Shown here: piece after piece, positions 40,756 through 49,409 of the stretch
Position numbering within the stretch: position 1 is the first letter of the stretch
How the letters are laid out: every line of letters begins with the position of its first letter
Origin: an uncultured Clostridia bacterium
Lineage (GTDB): Bacteria > Bacillota > Clostridia > Christensenellales > Borkfalkiaceae
DNA length: 64,000 bases
Assembly (NCBI GenBank): GCA_944372575.1
Contig: CALVZS010000005.1
Span: forward strand, 33,718 to 97,717
Direction of reading: 5' to 3'
Made by a program: the position numbers and the translations under genes
The notes under the pieces: generated by a model
Databases searched by the model: none
Seen by the model: only the letters and a program-made list of their open reading frames with translations
What the model was told of the DNA's origin: nothing

Positions 40756-42077
40756 CAGAGCGCCTCCTTCCCGGCAAGGAGAGCGCGTTCAACGCCGTCC
40801 GCCGCAGCACGCGCGGCCTCCCGTTCCCCCTCGGCGAGGATACGCACGACCGGCTCCGTCCCGGACGGGCGGACGACCATACGCACGCCTGCACGTTCTG
40901 CCGCCGCGACCGCCTCCCGCACCTGCGGACAGAGCGGCGCGTCCGCGGCAGAAGAAACGGGAACGTTGCGTGTCTCCTGCGGGATCAGCACAAGCCCCCG
41001 CGTCAGGAAGGAGAGCGGGCATTTGCGCTCCGTGAGCAGTTCGGCGACCTTGATCGCCGTAAGGATGCCGTCCCCCGTCGTGGCATACTTGCGGAATACG
41101 ATATGCCCGGACGGCTCGCCGCCCAGAAGGCTTGCGCGGCGCGCCATCTCCTCGGCGACATATTTATCCCCCACCTGCGTGCGTGTACATACGATCCCCA
41201 TGCGCTCCAGCGCGCGCGCCAGACCGCCGTTGGAGACGAGCGTGGTCACGATGCCGCCGCTGCCCAGTTCCCCGCGCTCCGCCATATCCCGCGCGCAGAG
41301 ATAGAGGATGCCGTCCCCGTCCACCACTTTGCCCCGCTCGTCGACGAGGATGCAGCGGTCGGCATCGCCGTCAAACGCAAACCCCACGTCGAGGGCATTG
41401 CTCCGCACGAGTTCGCACAGCCGCTCCGGGTGTGTGGAGCCGCAGCCGTCATTGATGTTGGTGCCGTCCGGCGTCGTACCGATACACCACACCTGCGCGC
41501 CGAGGGCGTCGAACACCGTCTTGGCAATCGCCCAGGCGCTGCCGTTGGCGCAGTCCAGCCCCACCCGAAGCCCGCGGAAGGAGGTGCGCGGAAGGGACAA
41601 AAGATAGGCCAGGTAGCGATTTCTGCCCGACACATAGTCCACCGTCCTGCCGATATCCGCACCCGTCGCAAGGGGCAGCGTTCCGCCGTCGAGATAGTCC
41701 TCCACGAGCATCAGCACGCATTCCGGCATCTTCTCCCCGTCGCTGCCGAAGAGCTTGATGCCGTTGTCCGAGAATACGTTGTGGCTTGCCGAGATCATCA
41801 CGCCGCAGTCCATCCCCTCCGTGCGCACCACATAAGAGACGGAGGGCGTGGTGGTGACGTGCAGGAGACAGACGTCCGCCCCGGACGCCGCAGCCCCTGC
41901 AGCCAGAGCGTATTCAAAGGCGTAAGAGGAGCGGCGCGTATCCTTTCCGACGGCGATGCGCGCCCGCCCCTCACGCGCAAAATACCGCCCCAGAAAACGG
42001 CCCACGCGAAAGGCATGGATGGCGGTGAGCTTCTCATTCGCGCGCCCCCGGAACCCATCCGTCCCGAAATATTTCAT
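40755..42077 (-). CDS. glmM: Phosphoglucosamine mutase
   Basis: A 440-residue alpha-D-phosphohexomutase. It begins MKYFGTDGFRGRANEKLTAI. The active-site Ser lies in GVMISASHNVFSDNGIKLFG, the metal loop is FAFDGDADRCILVDE, and the phosphate-binding C-terminus is VRPSGTEPVVRILAE. It converts GlcN-6-P to GlcN-1-P. It lies between glmU and glmS in one operon, so the order of the genes covers the whole route to UDP-GlcNAc. GGGAGGTG precedes ATG. Confidence 0.97.
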   Translation of the reverse strand: MKYFGTDGFRGRANEKLTAIHAFRVGRFLGRYFAREGRARIAVGKDTRRSSYAFEYALAAGAAASGADVCLLHVTTTPSVSYVVRTEGMDCGVMISASHNVFSDNGIKLFGSDGEKMPECVLMLVEDYLDGGTLPLATGADIGRTVDYVSGRNRYLAYLLSLPRTSFRGLRVGLDCANGSAWAIAKTVFDALGAQVWCIGTTPDGTNINDGCGSTHPERLCELVRSNALDVGFAFDGDADRCILVDERGKVVDGDGILYLCARDMAERGELGSGGIVTTLVSNGGLARALERMGIVCTRTQVGDKYVAEEMARRASLLGGEPSGHIVFRKYATTGDGILTAIKVAELLTERKCPLSFLTRGLVLIPQETRNVPVSSAADAPLCPQVREAVAAAERAGVRMVVRPSGTEPVVRILAEGEREAARAAADGVERALLAGKEAL

Positions 42078-42137
42078 AGCACCTCCCTGCGCGGCAGCGC
42101 ACTGTCATCGTATGCCGCCGGCAGAGGATCGGGTGCA

Positions 42138-43115
42138 TCACTTCAGATATTTTCCCGCGCCTCCGGGTTTGACCGTCTCGCGGCTTCTGCCGATGCAGAA
42201 ATCGCCGTCATCGAGATCGCGCGTGAGCGTCGTTCCCGCCGCAAGGAAGCATCCCTCCCCCACCCGCACGGGGGCGACGAGATTGCAGTTGCTCCCCAAG
42301 AAAGCACCGCTTCCCACGCAGGTGCGCGATTTACGCCGTCCGTCATAGTTGACAAAGACGACGCCGCAGCCGACGTTGACCCGCTCCCCCAGGTCGGCAT
42401 CCCCCACATAGGCAAGGTGGGAGAGTTTGCAGCCGTCTCCGATCGCCGAATTTTTGCACTCGACGAACGCCCCGATTCGCACACGGTTTCCGATCTGATT
42501 TCCGGGGCGCAGGCGGGCAAACGGCCCGATCGTGCACTCATCGCCGATGTGCGAGGCGCTGATATGGCTGCTCACAACGTCCGTCCCCGCACCGACGACG
42601 GCGTCCTCGAGCAGGCTCCCGCCGCTCACCGTGACATTCTGCCCGAGTACGCTCTCTCCGCGGATCACGGCACCGCGGCGCACGATGCACCCGCTCCCGA
42701 GCAGGACGCCCGCGTCCACCTGGGCGCCCTCCTCCACAAGCGCCCCGCCCGCGGCAAAAGCAAGCGCGTTCTCGCGGAAGGCGAGCGCGCGCATGGCGGG
42801 ATAGTCTTCGAGTGAATACATCCCGCGATCGGGATCGCTCCCCTCCGAGAAAGAGCCGCCGCGCTCCAGAAACCCGCCCCGGAACCGGACGCTGCCCGGA
42901 TGCAGCGAAAGATATGCCGCCAGCTTTTCGGGCGTCAGAAAGGGAAAGACGGGATAGAGGACGAGCTTTTCACCCGAAGGCGGCGCGCCGTCCACGATCC
43001 GCGCGTCAAGACGGCGCTGCATCCGCGCAAGGCAGCTCTCACCCGCGAGATCCAGTTCATAGCTCTTTTTTCCGCGGAACGTAAAAAATGCACGCTTGAC
43101 AAGATAGACTTTCAT
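42138..43115 (-). CDS. glmU: GlmU-like acetyltransferase with a reduced N-terminal domain
   Basis: A 325-residue protein. Residues from about 105 on form a left-handed beta-helix with the GlmU acetyltransferase blocks: RPGNQIGNRVRIGAFVECKN, KLSHLAYVGDAD with the catalytic His, VNYDGRRKSRTCVGSGAFLG and GSNCNLVAPV. The first 105 residues are short and lack the LAAGxGTRM nucleotide-binding motif of the pyrophosphorylase half, so only N-acetylation of GlcN-1-P is expected. ATG 43115 has no proper ribosome site, and TATACT ends six bases before it, so the message looks leaderless. It heads the glmU-glmM-glmS operon. Confidence 0.82.
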   Translation of the reverse strand: MKVYLVKRAFFTFRGKKSYELDLAGESCLARMQRRLDARIVDGAPPSGEKLVLYPVFPFLTPEKLAAYLSLHPGSVRFRGGFLERGGSFSEGSDPDRGMYSLEDYPAMRALAFRENALAFAAGGALVEEGAQVDAGVLLGSGCIVRRGAVIRGESVLGQNVTVSGGSLLEDAVVGAGTDVVSSHISASHIGDECTIGPFARLRPGNQIGNRVRIGAFVECKNSAIGDGCKLSHLAYVGDADLGERVNVGCGVVFVNYDGRRKSRTCVGSGAFLGSNCNLVAPVRVGEGCFLAAGTTLTRDLDDGDFCIGRSRETVKPGGAGKYLK

Positions 43116-43121
43116 CCTGAC

Positions 43122-43150
43122 AGTATATGAAAAAGCCGCTCCGATGAGAA
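43122..43150 (-). promoter_or_regulatory. glmU operon promoter (leaderless)
   Basis: Minus-strand TTCTCA (43145-43150), 17-bp spacer, TATACT (43122-43127). It overlaps the glpK terminator, and transcription should start at about the glmU ATG. Confidence 0.6.
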
Positions 43151-43166
43151 CGGATGCGGCTTTTTT
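43128..43166 (-). terminator. glpK terminator
   Basis: Stem AAAAGCCGC / GCGGCTTTT with an inner CCG/CGG pairing, then TTTTTC on the minus strand. The glmU -35 lies in its loop. Confidence 0.82.
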
Positions 43167-43176
43167 CTTCAAAACA

Positions 43177-44640
43177 TCAAAGCAGCGCACGGCGGACGGC
43201 GTTCAGATAGGCACGATACCCCTCCTCGCGCGCGTCTCTCCGACGAGGATCGGGGCGAAAAACCTGTCCCACGCCGCGATATTCGATAAGAGAGCGCTCA
43301 TCGGCGAGCCCGAGCGAGAGCGCGCAGAGCATTGCGGCGCCCAGAGCCGTGCTCTCCCGTTCCTGCGGGCGATCCACCGGAACGTCCAGAACGTCCGCCT
43401 GAAACTGCATGAGAAAATCGTTGGCGGACGCCCCGCCGTCACAGCGGACACAGGAGACGGGGACGCCGTCGCCGCGGATGCAGTCGACAAGTTCACGCGC
43501 CTCATAGGCGATGCTCTCAAGCACGGCGCGCACCAGATGCGCGCGCGTCGTCCCGCGCGAGATGCCCGCAAACAGGGCGCGCGCCTGCGCGTTCCAATGG
43601 GGCGCGCCCAGCCCCGTAAACGCCGGCACGAATACCGCGCCGCCGCTGTCCGGAACGCTCTCGGCAAGCTGCTGCGTTGCGGCGGCATCGGGGATGATCC
43701 CCAACCCGTCGCGCAGCCATTGCACGCCACTCCCCGCGTGGAAGGCGCTGCCCTCAAGAGCGTATGCCGTCTTACCCCCGATGCGGTAGCCAACCGTGGT
43801 GAGCAGCCCCGAAGAGGAGGCGACGGCGCGCCCCCCCGTCGAAAAGAGGAGAAACATGCCCGTTCCATAGGTGATCTTCCCCTCTCCCGTGTGCAGGCAG
43901 CCCTGCCCGACAAGCGCCGCCTGCTGATCGCCCGCGAGGCCCGCGATGGGCAAAACCCTGCCCCGCGCGGAGATTTCGCCCAGACGCGCATCGCTATCGC
44001 GCACCTCCGGCAGAATGGAGCGCGGGATGGAGAAGCGCGCAAGCAGTTCATCGTCCCAGGAGAGCGTATGAATATTGAAGAGCATGGTGCGGGACGCATT
44101 GGTGACGTCCGTCACAAAGGACTTTCCCTCCGTGAACTTGAAGAGCAGGTAGCTGTCCACCGTCCCCGCACAAAGCCTTCCGTCGGCAAGCAGGCGGCAC
44201 GCCGCGGGGACGTGCTCGAGATCCCAGCAGATCTTGCTCGCCGAAAAATATGCATCGGGGACGAGTCCCGTCCGCGCACGCACGAGTTCTTTGGTGGGCG
44301 CGTCGAGGGAGGCGCACCAATCGCTCGTGCGGCGGCACTGCCAGCTGATGGCGGGGCAGACCGGCTCCCCCGTCAGCCTGTCCCAGAGCACGGTTGTCTC
44401 GCGCTGGTTGGTGAGCCCGATGCCCGCGACCTCCCCTTCGCCCGCAAAACGCAGGCAGTCGTTGAGGACGTAGGCGGACTTGAAATAGATCTCATCCGCG
44501 TCCTGCTCCACCCAGCCTGGATGCGGAAAGCTCTGCCCCACCTCCTGCTGCGCACGGTAGACAAACTTCTTTTGGAGAAAATCGTAGACAAAGGCGCGCA
44601 CGCTGGTCGTTCCCGCATCGAGCGCAATCACATATTTCAT
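43177..44640 (-). CDS. glpK: Glycerol kinase
   Basis: A 487-residue FGGY kinase. It opens MKYVIALDAGTTSVRAFVYD (phosphate-1 motif) and has FPHPGWVEQDADEIY, GLTNQRETTVLWDRLTGEPV with glycerol-contact Arg/Glu, and FVPAFTGLGAPHWN. The C-terminal CDGGASANDFLMQFQADVL is the adenosine motif. It makes glycerol 3-phosphate, which GpsA can also supply. It lacks the His of the PTS-phosphorylated loop as far as I can see. GAGGAAG lies upstream of ATG. Confidence 0.95.
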   Translation of the reverse strand: MKYVIALDAGTTSVRAFVYDFLQKKFVYRAQQEVGQSFPHPGWVEQDADEIYFKSAYVLNDCLRFAGEGEVAGIGLTNQRETTVLWDRLTGEPVCPAISWQCRRTSDWCASLDAPTKELVRARTGLVPDAYFSASKICWDLEHVPAACRLLADGRLCAGTVDSYLLFKFTEGKSFVTDVTNASRTMLFNIHTLSWDDELLARFSIPRSILPEVRDSDARLGEISARGRVLPIAGLAGDQQAALVGQGCLHTGEGKITYGTGMFLLFSTGGRAVASSSGLLTTVGYRIGGKTAYALEGSAFHAGSGVQWLRDGLGIIPDAAATQQLAESVPDSGGAVFVPAFTGLGAPHWNAQARALFAGISRGTTRAHLVRAVLESIAYEARELVDCIRGDGVPVSCVRCDGGASANDFLMQFQADVLDVPVDRPQERESTALGAAMLCALSLGLADERSLIEYRGVGQVFRPDPRRRDAREEGYRAYLNAVRRALL

Positions 44641-44693
44641 TGTACTTCCTCACATGAACATACGCGGAAGCAAAACTGCCCCCGCGCACGAAT

Positions 44694-45536
44694 TTACAGA
44701 TGCCTTAAGATGTTCCGGTAGATCGCGGTATCCGAATCGAGATAGGTGTTGAAGATGATCCGCATCTCCGATTCGGGATGCTGCATCTTCCAGCGCATCA
44801 CGGTGCCCGTGGCGATCTCCGCGGCCTCTGCCTGCGGAAAGCTGAACACGCCCGTCGAGATACAGCAGAACGCGATCGAACGAAGCCCCGCTTCCGCCGC
44901 AAGATCGAGGCAGGCCCGATAGCATGAGCGCAGCAGGGCGCGCTCTTTGCGCGTCACCTCCCGGCGCACCATCGGCCCTACGGTATGCAGAACATACTTC
45001 GAAGGGAGATTATAGGCGCGCGTCAGCTTGCATTCGCCGCAATCCTCCTCATGCCCCTGCGCAGCAATCAGTTTGGCGCAGTCGTCCCGAAGCTGCATTC
45101 CCGCTGCCGAGTGGATAACGTTGTCGATGCAGTTGTGGTTGGGCAGGAAGCAGCCCAGAAGTCCCCGGTTTGCGGCATTCACGATGCCGTCCGCGGCGAG
45201 CCGCGTGATATCCCCCTGCCAGAGCGAGATCCCCTTCCGCTCGGGAGTCTCCTCAGGGGAGACGATCCCGCGCTCCAGCGTCTCCGTCCAGAACAGCCTG
45301 TCCTGCAGATCGAGGATGTCGGCCGAGACGGGATGCGCCGGACGCTCATTCATATACGCGCGCACCAGCGCGCGCTTTTTCTGCGTCGTTGCCGAAAAGG
45401 CCGCGATCATGCCGCGCTCGCGCAGCAGCCATTTGAGAAGGGCATCCGTCGCCGCGCTCCGTTCCTCTTCGCCGAGCGGCTCGGGGCGCGGATAGGGCGT
45501 GAGATCGATCACCGAGCGCATCTGTGCAAGTGTCAC
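44694..45536 (-). CDS. Zinc-containing macrodomain protein-ADP-ribose hydrolase
   Basis: A 280-residue protein. Residues 1 to about 95 are a helical extension. From about 105 it is a macrodomain with LWQGDITRLAADGIVNAANR (ADP-ribose loop), GLLGCFLPNHNCIDNVIHSA, GECKLTRAYNLPSKYVLHTV (Cys/His residues of the zinc-type class) and CCISTGVFSFPQAEAAEIA. This zinc subclass removes ADP-ribose from proteins, and in staphylococci and streptococci partners a SirTM ADP-ribosyltransferase. None is in the window. The GTG start overlaps the stop of the aconitase-like gene (GTGA), so the two are translated together. Confidence 0.9.
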   Translation of the reverse strand: MTLAQMRSVIDLTPYPRPEPLGEEERSAATDALLKWLLRERGMIAAFSATTQKKRALVRAYMNERPAHPVSADILDLQDRLFWTETLERGIVSPEETPERKGISLWQGDITRLAADGIVNAANRGLLGCFLPNHNCIDNVIHSAAGMQLRDDCAKLIAAQGHEEDCGECKLTRAYNLPSKYVLHTVGPMVRREVTRKERALLRSCYRACLDLAAEAGLRSIAFCCISTGVFSFPQAEAAEIATGTVMRWKMQHPESEMRIIFNTYLDSDTAIYRNILRHL

Positions 45537-47764
45537 TTTGCAAGCTCCTTATTGTAATTGATCAGGCACCCGGCAAGCAGGATCCTGCGCTCCTGCGCGG
45601 TGAGCGGGCCGGTCTCGAGCACGATGTCCCGCCTCGTTCCGCGCGAAATGACCGTCGCGACAAAGCGTTCCTCGGCGGATGCGATGCCGTCCGCGATATT
45701 TTCAAGATAGAGATAGTCCCCCACCTTGAGTCCCGCGTTGCTGCAGGTAAAGGGAAGCATTCCCCAGTTGATGAGATTGGAACGGTAGCGTTTGGTGGCA
45801 TACTCCTTACAGATATTGGCGATCCCGCCCAGCACGCGCTGGCAGGACGCCGCCTGCTCGCGCGCCGAGCCGTCCCCCGGCCGGTTGGAAACGACCACGC
45901 TGCCGCAGACCGTCCCCTCGGCAGGCACGAAGCCCCCGAGTTCGCCGAGCACCTTCTCCGAGAGATACCCCGTCTCGCGGCGAAGCGTCTCCTCCGCCAT
46001 GACCGCCTTGGCGCGGCCGACATAGGCGGGATCCTTTCTGGAGAGCGCAAAGGAGGCAAGTTTCATGGGATTGGAACGATAGGAGGACGTCTCGCCGGAG
46101 GGAATGAGCTCGTCCGTCGTCGTGACGGGATCGCGCAGGACGCTTGCCACCTTCATGAGGAGATGCCTGCCGAGCGCGATCTGCTCGGGCCAGTCGGCAA
46201 TGTTGGGGCCGTAGACGAGTTCAACGGAGGGATCGGGCCTGCCGATGCCGTGATAGACGCGGTTTTCATAGATCTTCCCGTCGTACTTATACTTTTTGAC
46301 GCGGCGGTTGTATTCATAGTCGAGCGCGGAGGTGAGCACGCCGCCGTTCGCCGCCGTGGCGGCGATGGAGCGCGCGTCCATGAGCGCGACCGCAGCAAGC
46401 TGCCCCTGCGCGGGGCTGCTGCCCTCGCGGTTCTCGAAATTACGCGTCGTATGGCGGACGGACAGCCCGTTGTTGGCGGGGACGTCCCCCGCACCGAAAC
46501 AGGGGCCGCAGAACGCCGTCTTAACGACGGCGCCCGCCTCCATGAGCGCGGACGCATAGCCCGCATCCGTGAGCGCCTTGTACACGGGCTGAGAGGCGGG
46601 ATAGACGGAGAGGGAAAACTCCCCCGTTCCGATGCTCTTTCCGCGCAGGATCTCCGCCGCCTCGGCAACGTTCTCATACCCGCCGCCCGCGCAGCCCGCA
46701 ATGATGCCTTGCGTGACGTACACCTTGCCGTCACGCACCTTGTCGGTGAGCGTAAAGGAATCGTCCCCCTTGATCTTTCTGCCGTGTTCCTCCGCCGCCC
46801 GCAGCAATTCCACGGGATTTGCAAGAAATTCACGGATGGTGTAGGCGTTGGACGGATGGAAGGGAAGCGCGATCATCGGCTCGACGCGCGAAAGATCGAT
46901 GACCACCGCACCGTCATAATAGGCAGGCTGCATAGCCTTCATCTCACGGTAATCCTCCTCCCTGCCATGTTCTTTGAGGTATTCGCGCGTCTTTTCATCC
47001 GTCTCCCAGACGGATGAGAGGCAGGCGGTCTCCGTGGTCATGACGTCGATGCCGATGCGGTAATCCATGGAAAGGTTGGCAATGCCGGGGCCGATAAATT
47101 CCAGGATCTTGTTCTTGACAAAACCGCTTGCAAAGGTCGCCTTGATGAGGGCGAGCGCCACGTCCTGCGGCCCGACGCCCCTTCTGAGTTTGCCCTTCAG
47201 ATAGACGGAGATCACTTCGGGACGCCGGACGTCGTAGGTCTGCTTTAAGAGCTGCTTGACGAGCTCCGGCCCGCCCTCGCCCACGGCAAGGGTGCCGAGC
47301 GCCCCGTAGCGGGTATGGGAATCGGAGCCGAGGATCATCGCACCGCACTTTGCCGCACACTCGCGCATGTACTGATGGATGACGGCAAGATGGGCGGGAA
47401 CATAGTCGCCGCCGTACTTCTTCGCCGCGGAGAGGCCGAACACGTGATCGTCCTCATTGATGGTACCGCCCACGGCACAGAGCGAGTTGTGGCAGTTGGT
47501 GAGCGTATAGGGAATGGGAAAGGAGGTCAGCCCGCTCGCCTTCGCCGTCTGAATGATGCCGACATAGGTGATGTCATGCGAGACGATCGCATCGAACTTC
47601 AGCTTCAGGTTTTCCCCGTCTCCGACGTTGTGCGCCTTCAGGATGGCATGGGATAGCGTGTTTGCCTCGGCCCGCTCCTTCTTGTCCGACGTATAGAATG
47701 CCTGCGATTCCTTGACGATGCGCCCGTCCATATAGTAGACGCCCTGTCTGATGAGCTTGACCAT
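45533..47764 (-). CDS. Aconitase-family hydratase (YbhJ-like)
   Basis: A 743-residue 4Fe-4S hydro-lyase. Cluster cysteines are visible in IIAGCAGGGYENVAEA (equivalent of the GSCTN site) and in the pair AFCGPCFG. ILGSDSHTRYGALGTLAVGE and SNRPGDGSAREQAASC fit substrate loops of the aconitase superfamily. SNRPGDGSAREQ with its Arg belongs to the swivel domain. Overall it looks like the YbhJ branch rather than AcnA/AcnB, so citrate/isocitrate may not be its substrate. GGAGGGAG precedes ATG. A macrodomain hydrolase gene overlaps its end. Confidence 0.88.
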   Translation of the reverse strand: MVKLIRQGVYYMDGRIVKESQAFYTSDKKERAEANTLSHAILKAHNVGDGENLKLKFDAIVSHDITYVGIIQTAKASGLTSFPIPYTLTNCHNSLCAVGGTINEDDHVFGLSAAKKYGGDYVPAHLAVIHQYMRECAAKCGAMILGSDSHTRYGALGTLAVGEGGPELVKQLLKQTYDVRRPEVISVYLKGKLRRGVGPQDVALALIKATFASGFVKNKILEFIGPGIANLSMDYRIGIDVMTTETACLSSVWETDEKTREYLKEHGREEDYREMKAMQPAYYDGAVVIDLSRVEPMIALPFHPSNAYTIREFLANPVELLRAAEEHGRKIKGDDSFTLTDKVRDGKVYVTQGIIAGCAGGGYENVAEAAEILRGKSIGTGEFSLSVYPASQPVYKALTDAGYASALMEAGAVVKTAFCGPCFGAGDVPANNGLSVRHTTRNFENREGSSPAQGQLAAVALMDARSIAATAANGGVLTSALDYEYNRRVKKYKYDGKIYENRVYHGIGRPDPSVELVYGPNIADWPEQIALGRHLLMKVASVLRDPVTTTDELIPSGETSSYRSNPMKLASFALSRKDPAYVGRAKAVMAEETLRRETGYLSEKVLGELGGFVPAEGTVCGSVVVSNRPGDGSAREQAASCQRVLGGIANICKEYATKRYRSNLINWGMLPFTCSNAGLKVGDYLYLENIADGIASAEERFVATVISRGTRRDIVLETGPLTAQERRILLAGCLINYNKELAK

Positions 47765-47803
47765 TTCGCTCCCTCCGTGGTATGTGAAAGTATAATTACA
47801 TGT

Positions 47804-47832
47804 ATTATACTTGATTTCGTCCGAATTTTCAA
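47804..47832 (-). promoter_or_regulatory. Promoter of the hydratase-macrodomain operon
   Basis: Minus-strand TTGAAA (47827-47832), 17-bp spacer, TATAAT (47804-47809). Confidence 0.85.
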
Positions 47833-47921
47833 GTGTTCCGGGAAAAGAAGCGGCGAATAATCCGAAAAACTTTTTTCACGCGAAATCCGACAGCTTTTTT
47901 CACGGAAATACACGGCCCCCC

Positions 47922-47950
47922 TTGCTTTTTTATCCGCGATTTGCTATACT
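47922..47950 (+). promoter_or_regulatory. Promoter of the small PH-like membrane gene (leaderless)
   Basis: TTGCTT (47922-47927), 17-bp spacer, TATACT (47945-47950). Only GAAACC separates the -10 from the ATG. Confidence 0.78.
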
Positions 47951-47956
47951 GAAACC

Positions 47957-48559
47957 ATGAAAAAGAGAAACGACGTCTTTCCCTCCGACTCCACGGAGGT
48001 CATTGCCCCGGAACTGCCCAAGAGCAGCGAGCTGCCCGTCCCCGGGACGCAGGGCCGCACCTCCCGTCCCGGAACGCGCTACAAGTTCCGCTTCTCCCCG
48101 CTCACGCTGGGCGTGTTGTTTGCGGGGCTGGCGCTCTGCCTGGCGGCGATCGGGCTGACGACCTGGCAGTTCGCCGACTTCCTGCGCACCGGGAACATCT
48201 CCGGCGCGCTCGAATGGATCAAATTCATCCTGCTCTATTTCGTGAGCGGCGCGCTCACCGTTCTCATCGTTGCCATGCTGGTGCGCTCGGAATACATCCT
48301 CACGAACAGGGAACTCACCCTTCTGTTCGGCTTTGTGCGCACGAAATACCCGCTTGAAAGCATCCTCTCCGTCCACCTCTTCAAGGGCGCGAACAAACTC
48401 GCCGTCTACTTTTCGGACGGGCGGAACAAATACATGGCGATCGTCATCAAGGACACCCTGTATGAAACGTTCGCAAAGGATCTCATCTCCCGCAACGAGC
48501 GCATCGCCTTCTCCTTCTCCACCGCCGAGGAAGAGGAGGAACTGAAAAAAAAGAAATAA
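47957..48559 (+). CDS. Two-helix membrane protein with PH-like domain, unknown function
   Basis: A 200-residue protein. After a Pro/Thr-rich cytosolic stretch of about 50 residues come two membrane helices (LGVLFAGLALCLAAIGLTTW and FILLYFVSGALTVLIVAML). A beta-rich domain follows (EYILTNRELTLLFGFVRTKY, ESILSVHLFKGANKLAVYFS) that resembles bacterial PH/DUF304-type domains, then a Glu/Lys tail. It is monocistronic. There is no Shine-Dalgarno and the -10 ends six bases before ATG, so the transcript is probably leaderless. Function unknown. Confidence 0.78.
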   Translation: MKKRNDVFPSDSTEVIAPELPKSSELPVPGTQGRTSRPGTRYKFRFSPLTLGVLFAGLALCLAAIGLTTWQFADFLRTGNISGALEWIKFILLYFVSGALTVLIVAMLVRSEYILTNRELTLLFGFVRTKYPLESILSVHLFKGANKLAVYFSDGRNKYMAIVIKDTLYETFAKDLISRNERIAFSFSTAEEEEELKKKK

Positions 48560-48572
48560 AACACGATGCAAG

Positions 48573-48604
48573 CGCAGCCCCGCCGTTTGAACGGCGGGGC
48601 TGCG
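48573..48604. terminator. Bidirectional terminator-like hairpin
   Basis: A 14-bp GC-rich stem CGCAGCCCCGCCGT with loop TTGA between convergent genes. There is no strong T-run on either side. Confidence 0.7.
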
Positions 48605-48624
48605 TGTCTGTTTGCGCTTTCAGG

Positions 48625-49407
48625 CTAATAGGCCTCCTTTTCCGTCCTGCGCCAGATGTTGGCGATGACGCGCAGTTTCAAAGAGAGCGGGACAAGGTGC
48701 ATGAGCGCATACAGTACCTGATTCCAGAAGCCGATGACGGCGCGGCGGCGGTTTTTGCGCACGGCGCGCAACGCCTTTCGGGCGACTTTTTCTGGCGGCA
48801 GCGCGGATACCCTGCCGAACCACCCGTGGGAGGCGATGTTGCGCCGGATGTCCTCGCGCGTGGGGATGCCGCCGGGCAGCACCACGGTGACCTTTGCCCT
48901 GCCGCGCCATTCGGTGCGCAGCGCGATCCAGAACTGTTCGAGCGCCTTTTTGGAGGCGCTGTACAGGGCAAAATAGGGCATGGGAGAGACCGCCGACATA
49001 CTGCCCACAGCGAGCAGTTCGCATACCCCCTCCCTGCGCTCCAGCACATAGCGAGAGAGGGACACGGCGCCCTCAAAGTTGACGCGCGCCTGCCGCACGA
49101 GCTTTTCCTCGCTGTATTTTTCCGCCGCCTTCTGCGTATCGATGCCCGCCACATAGACGAGACGGGAGAACGCGATCCCTCTTTCATCCGCAAAGGAAAA
49201 GAGCGCTTCGCGCTGCCTGCTTTCGGAGAGGTCGCAGGCAAAGGTGAGCGCTTCGACGCCGTACTGTCCGCGCAGTTCCGCGGCAAGCGAGGAAAGGCGC
49301 TCCCCGCTCGTTCCGGTGAGCAGAAGATCTTCCCCGCGCGCAGCGAGAAGGCGCACGAACGCGCCGCCCAATCCGCCGCACGCGCCCGTCACAAGCGTGT
49401 ACCCCAT
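48625..49407 (-). CDS. Short-chain dehydrogenase/reductase
   Basis: A 260-residue classical SDR. The NAD(P) motif is TGACGGLGGAFVRLLAARG at the N-terminus, and the catalytic YxxxK is ALYSASKKALEQF. Ser in LLAVGSMSAVSPMPY completes the triad. The C-terminus (RVIANIWRRTEKEAY) is amphipathic, as in DltE/YqjQ-like membrane-associated SDRs. It starts two bases after the LysR stop and is therefore its likely co-transcribed target. Substrate unknown. Confidence 0.9.
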   Translation of the reverse strand: MGYTLVTGACGGLGGAFVRLLAARGEDLLLTGTSGERLSSLAAELRGQYGVEALTFACDLSESRQREALFSFADERGIAFSRLVYVAGIDTQKAAEKYSEEKLVRQARVNFEGAVSLSRYVLERREGVCELLAVGSMSAVSPMPYFALYSASKKALEQFWIALRTEWRGRAKVTVVLPGGIPTREDIRRNIASHGWFGRVSALPPEKVARKALRAVRKNRRRAVIGFWNQVLYALMHLVPLSLKLRVIANIWRRTEKEAY

Positions 49408-49409
49408 CT

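Noticed and set aside
40755..40800. glmS ribozyme
   Set aside because: glmS starts at the glmM stop with a one-base overlap, so no leader exists.
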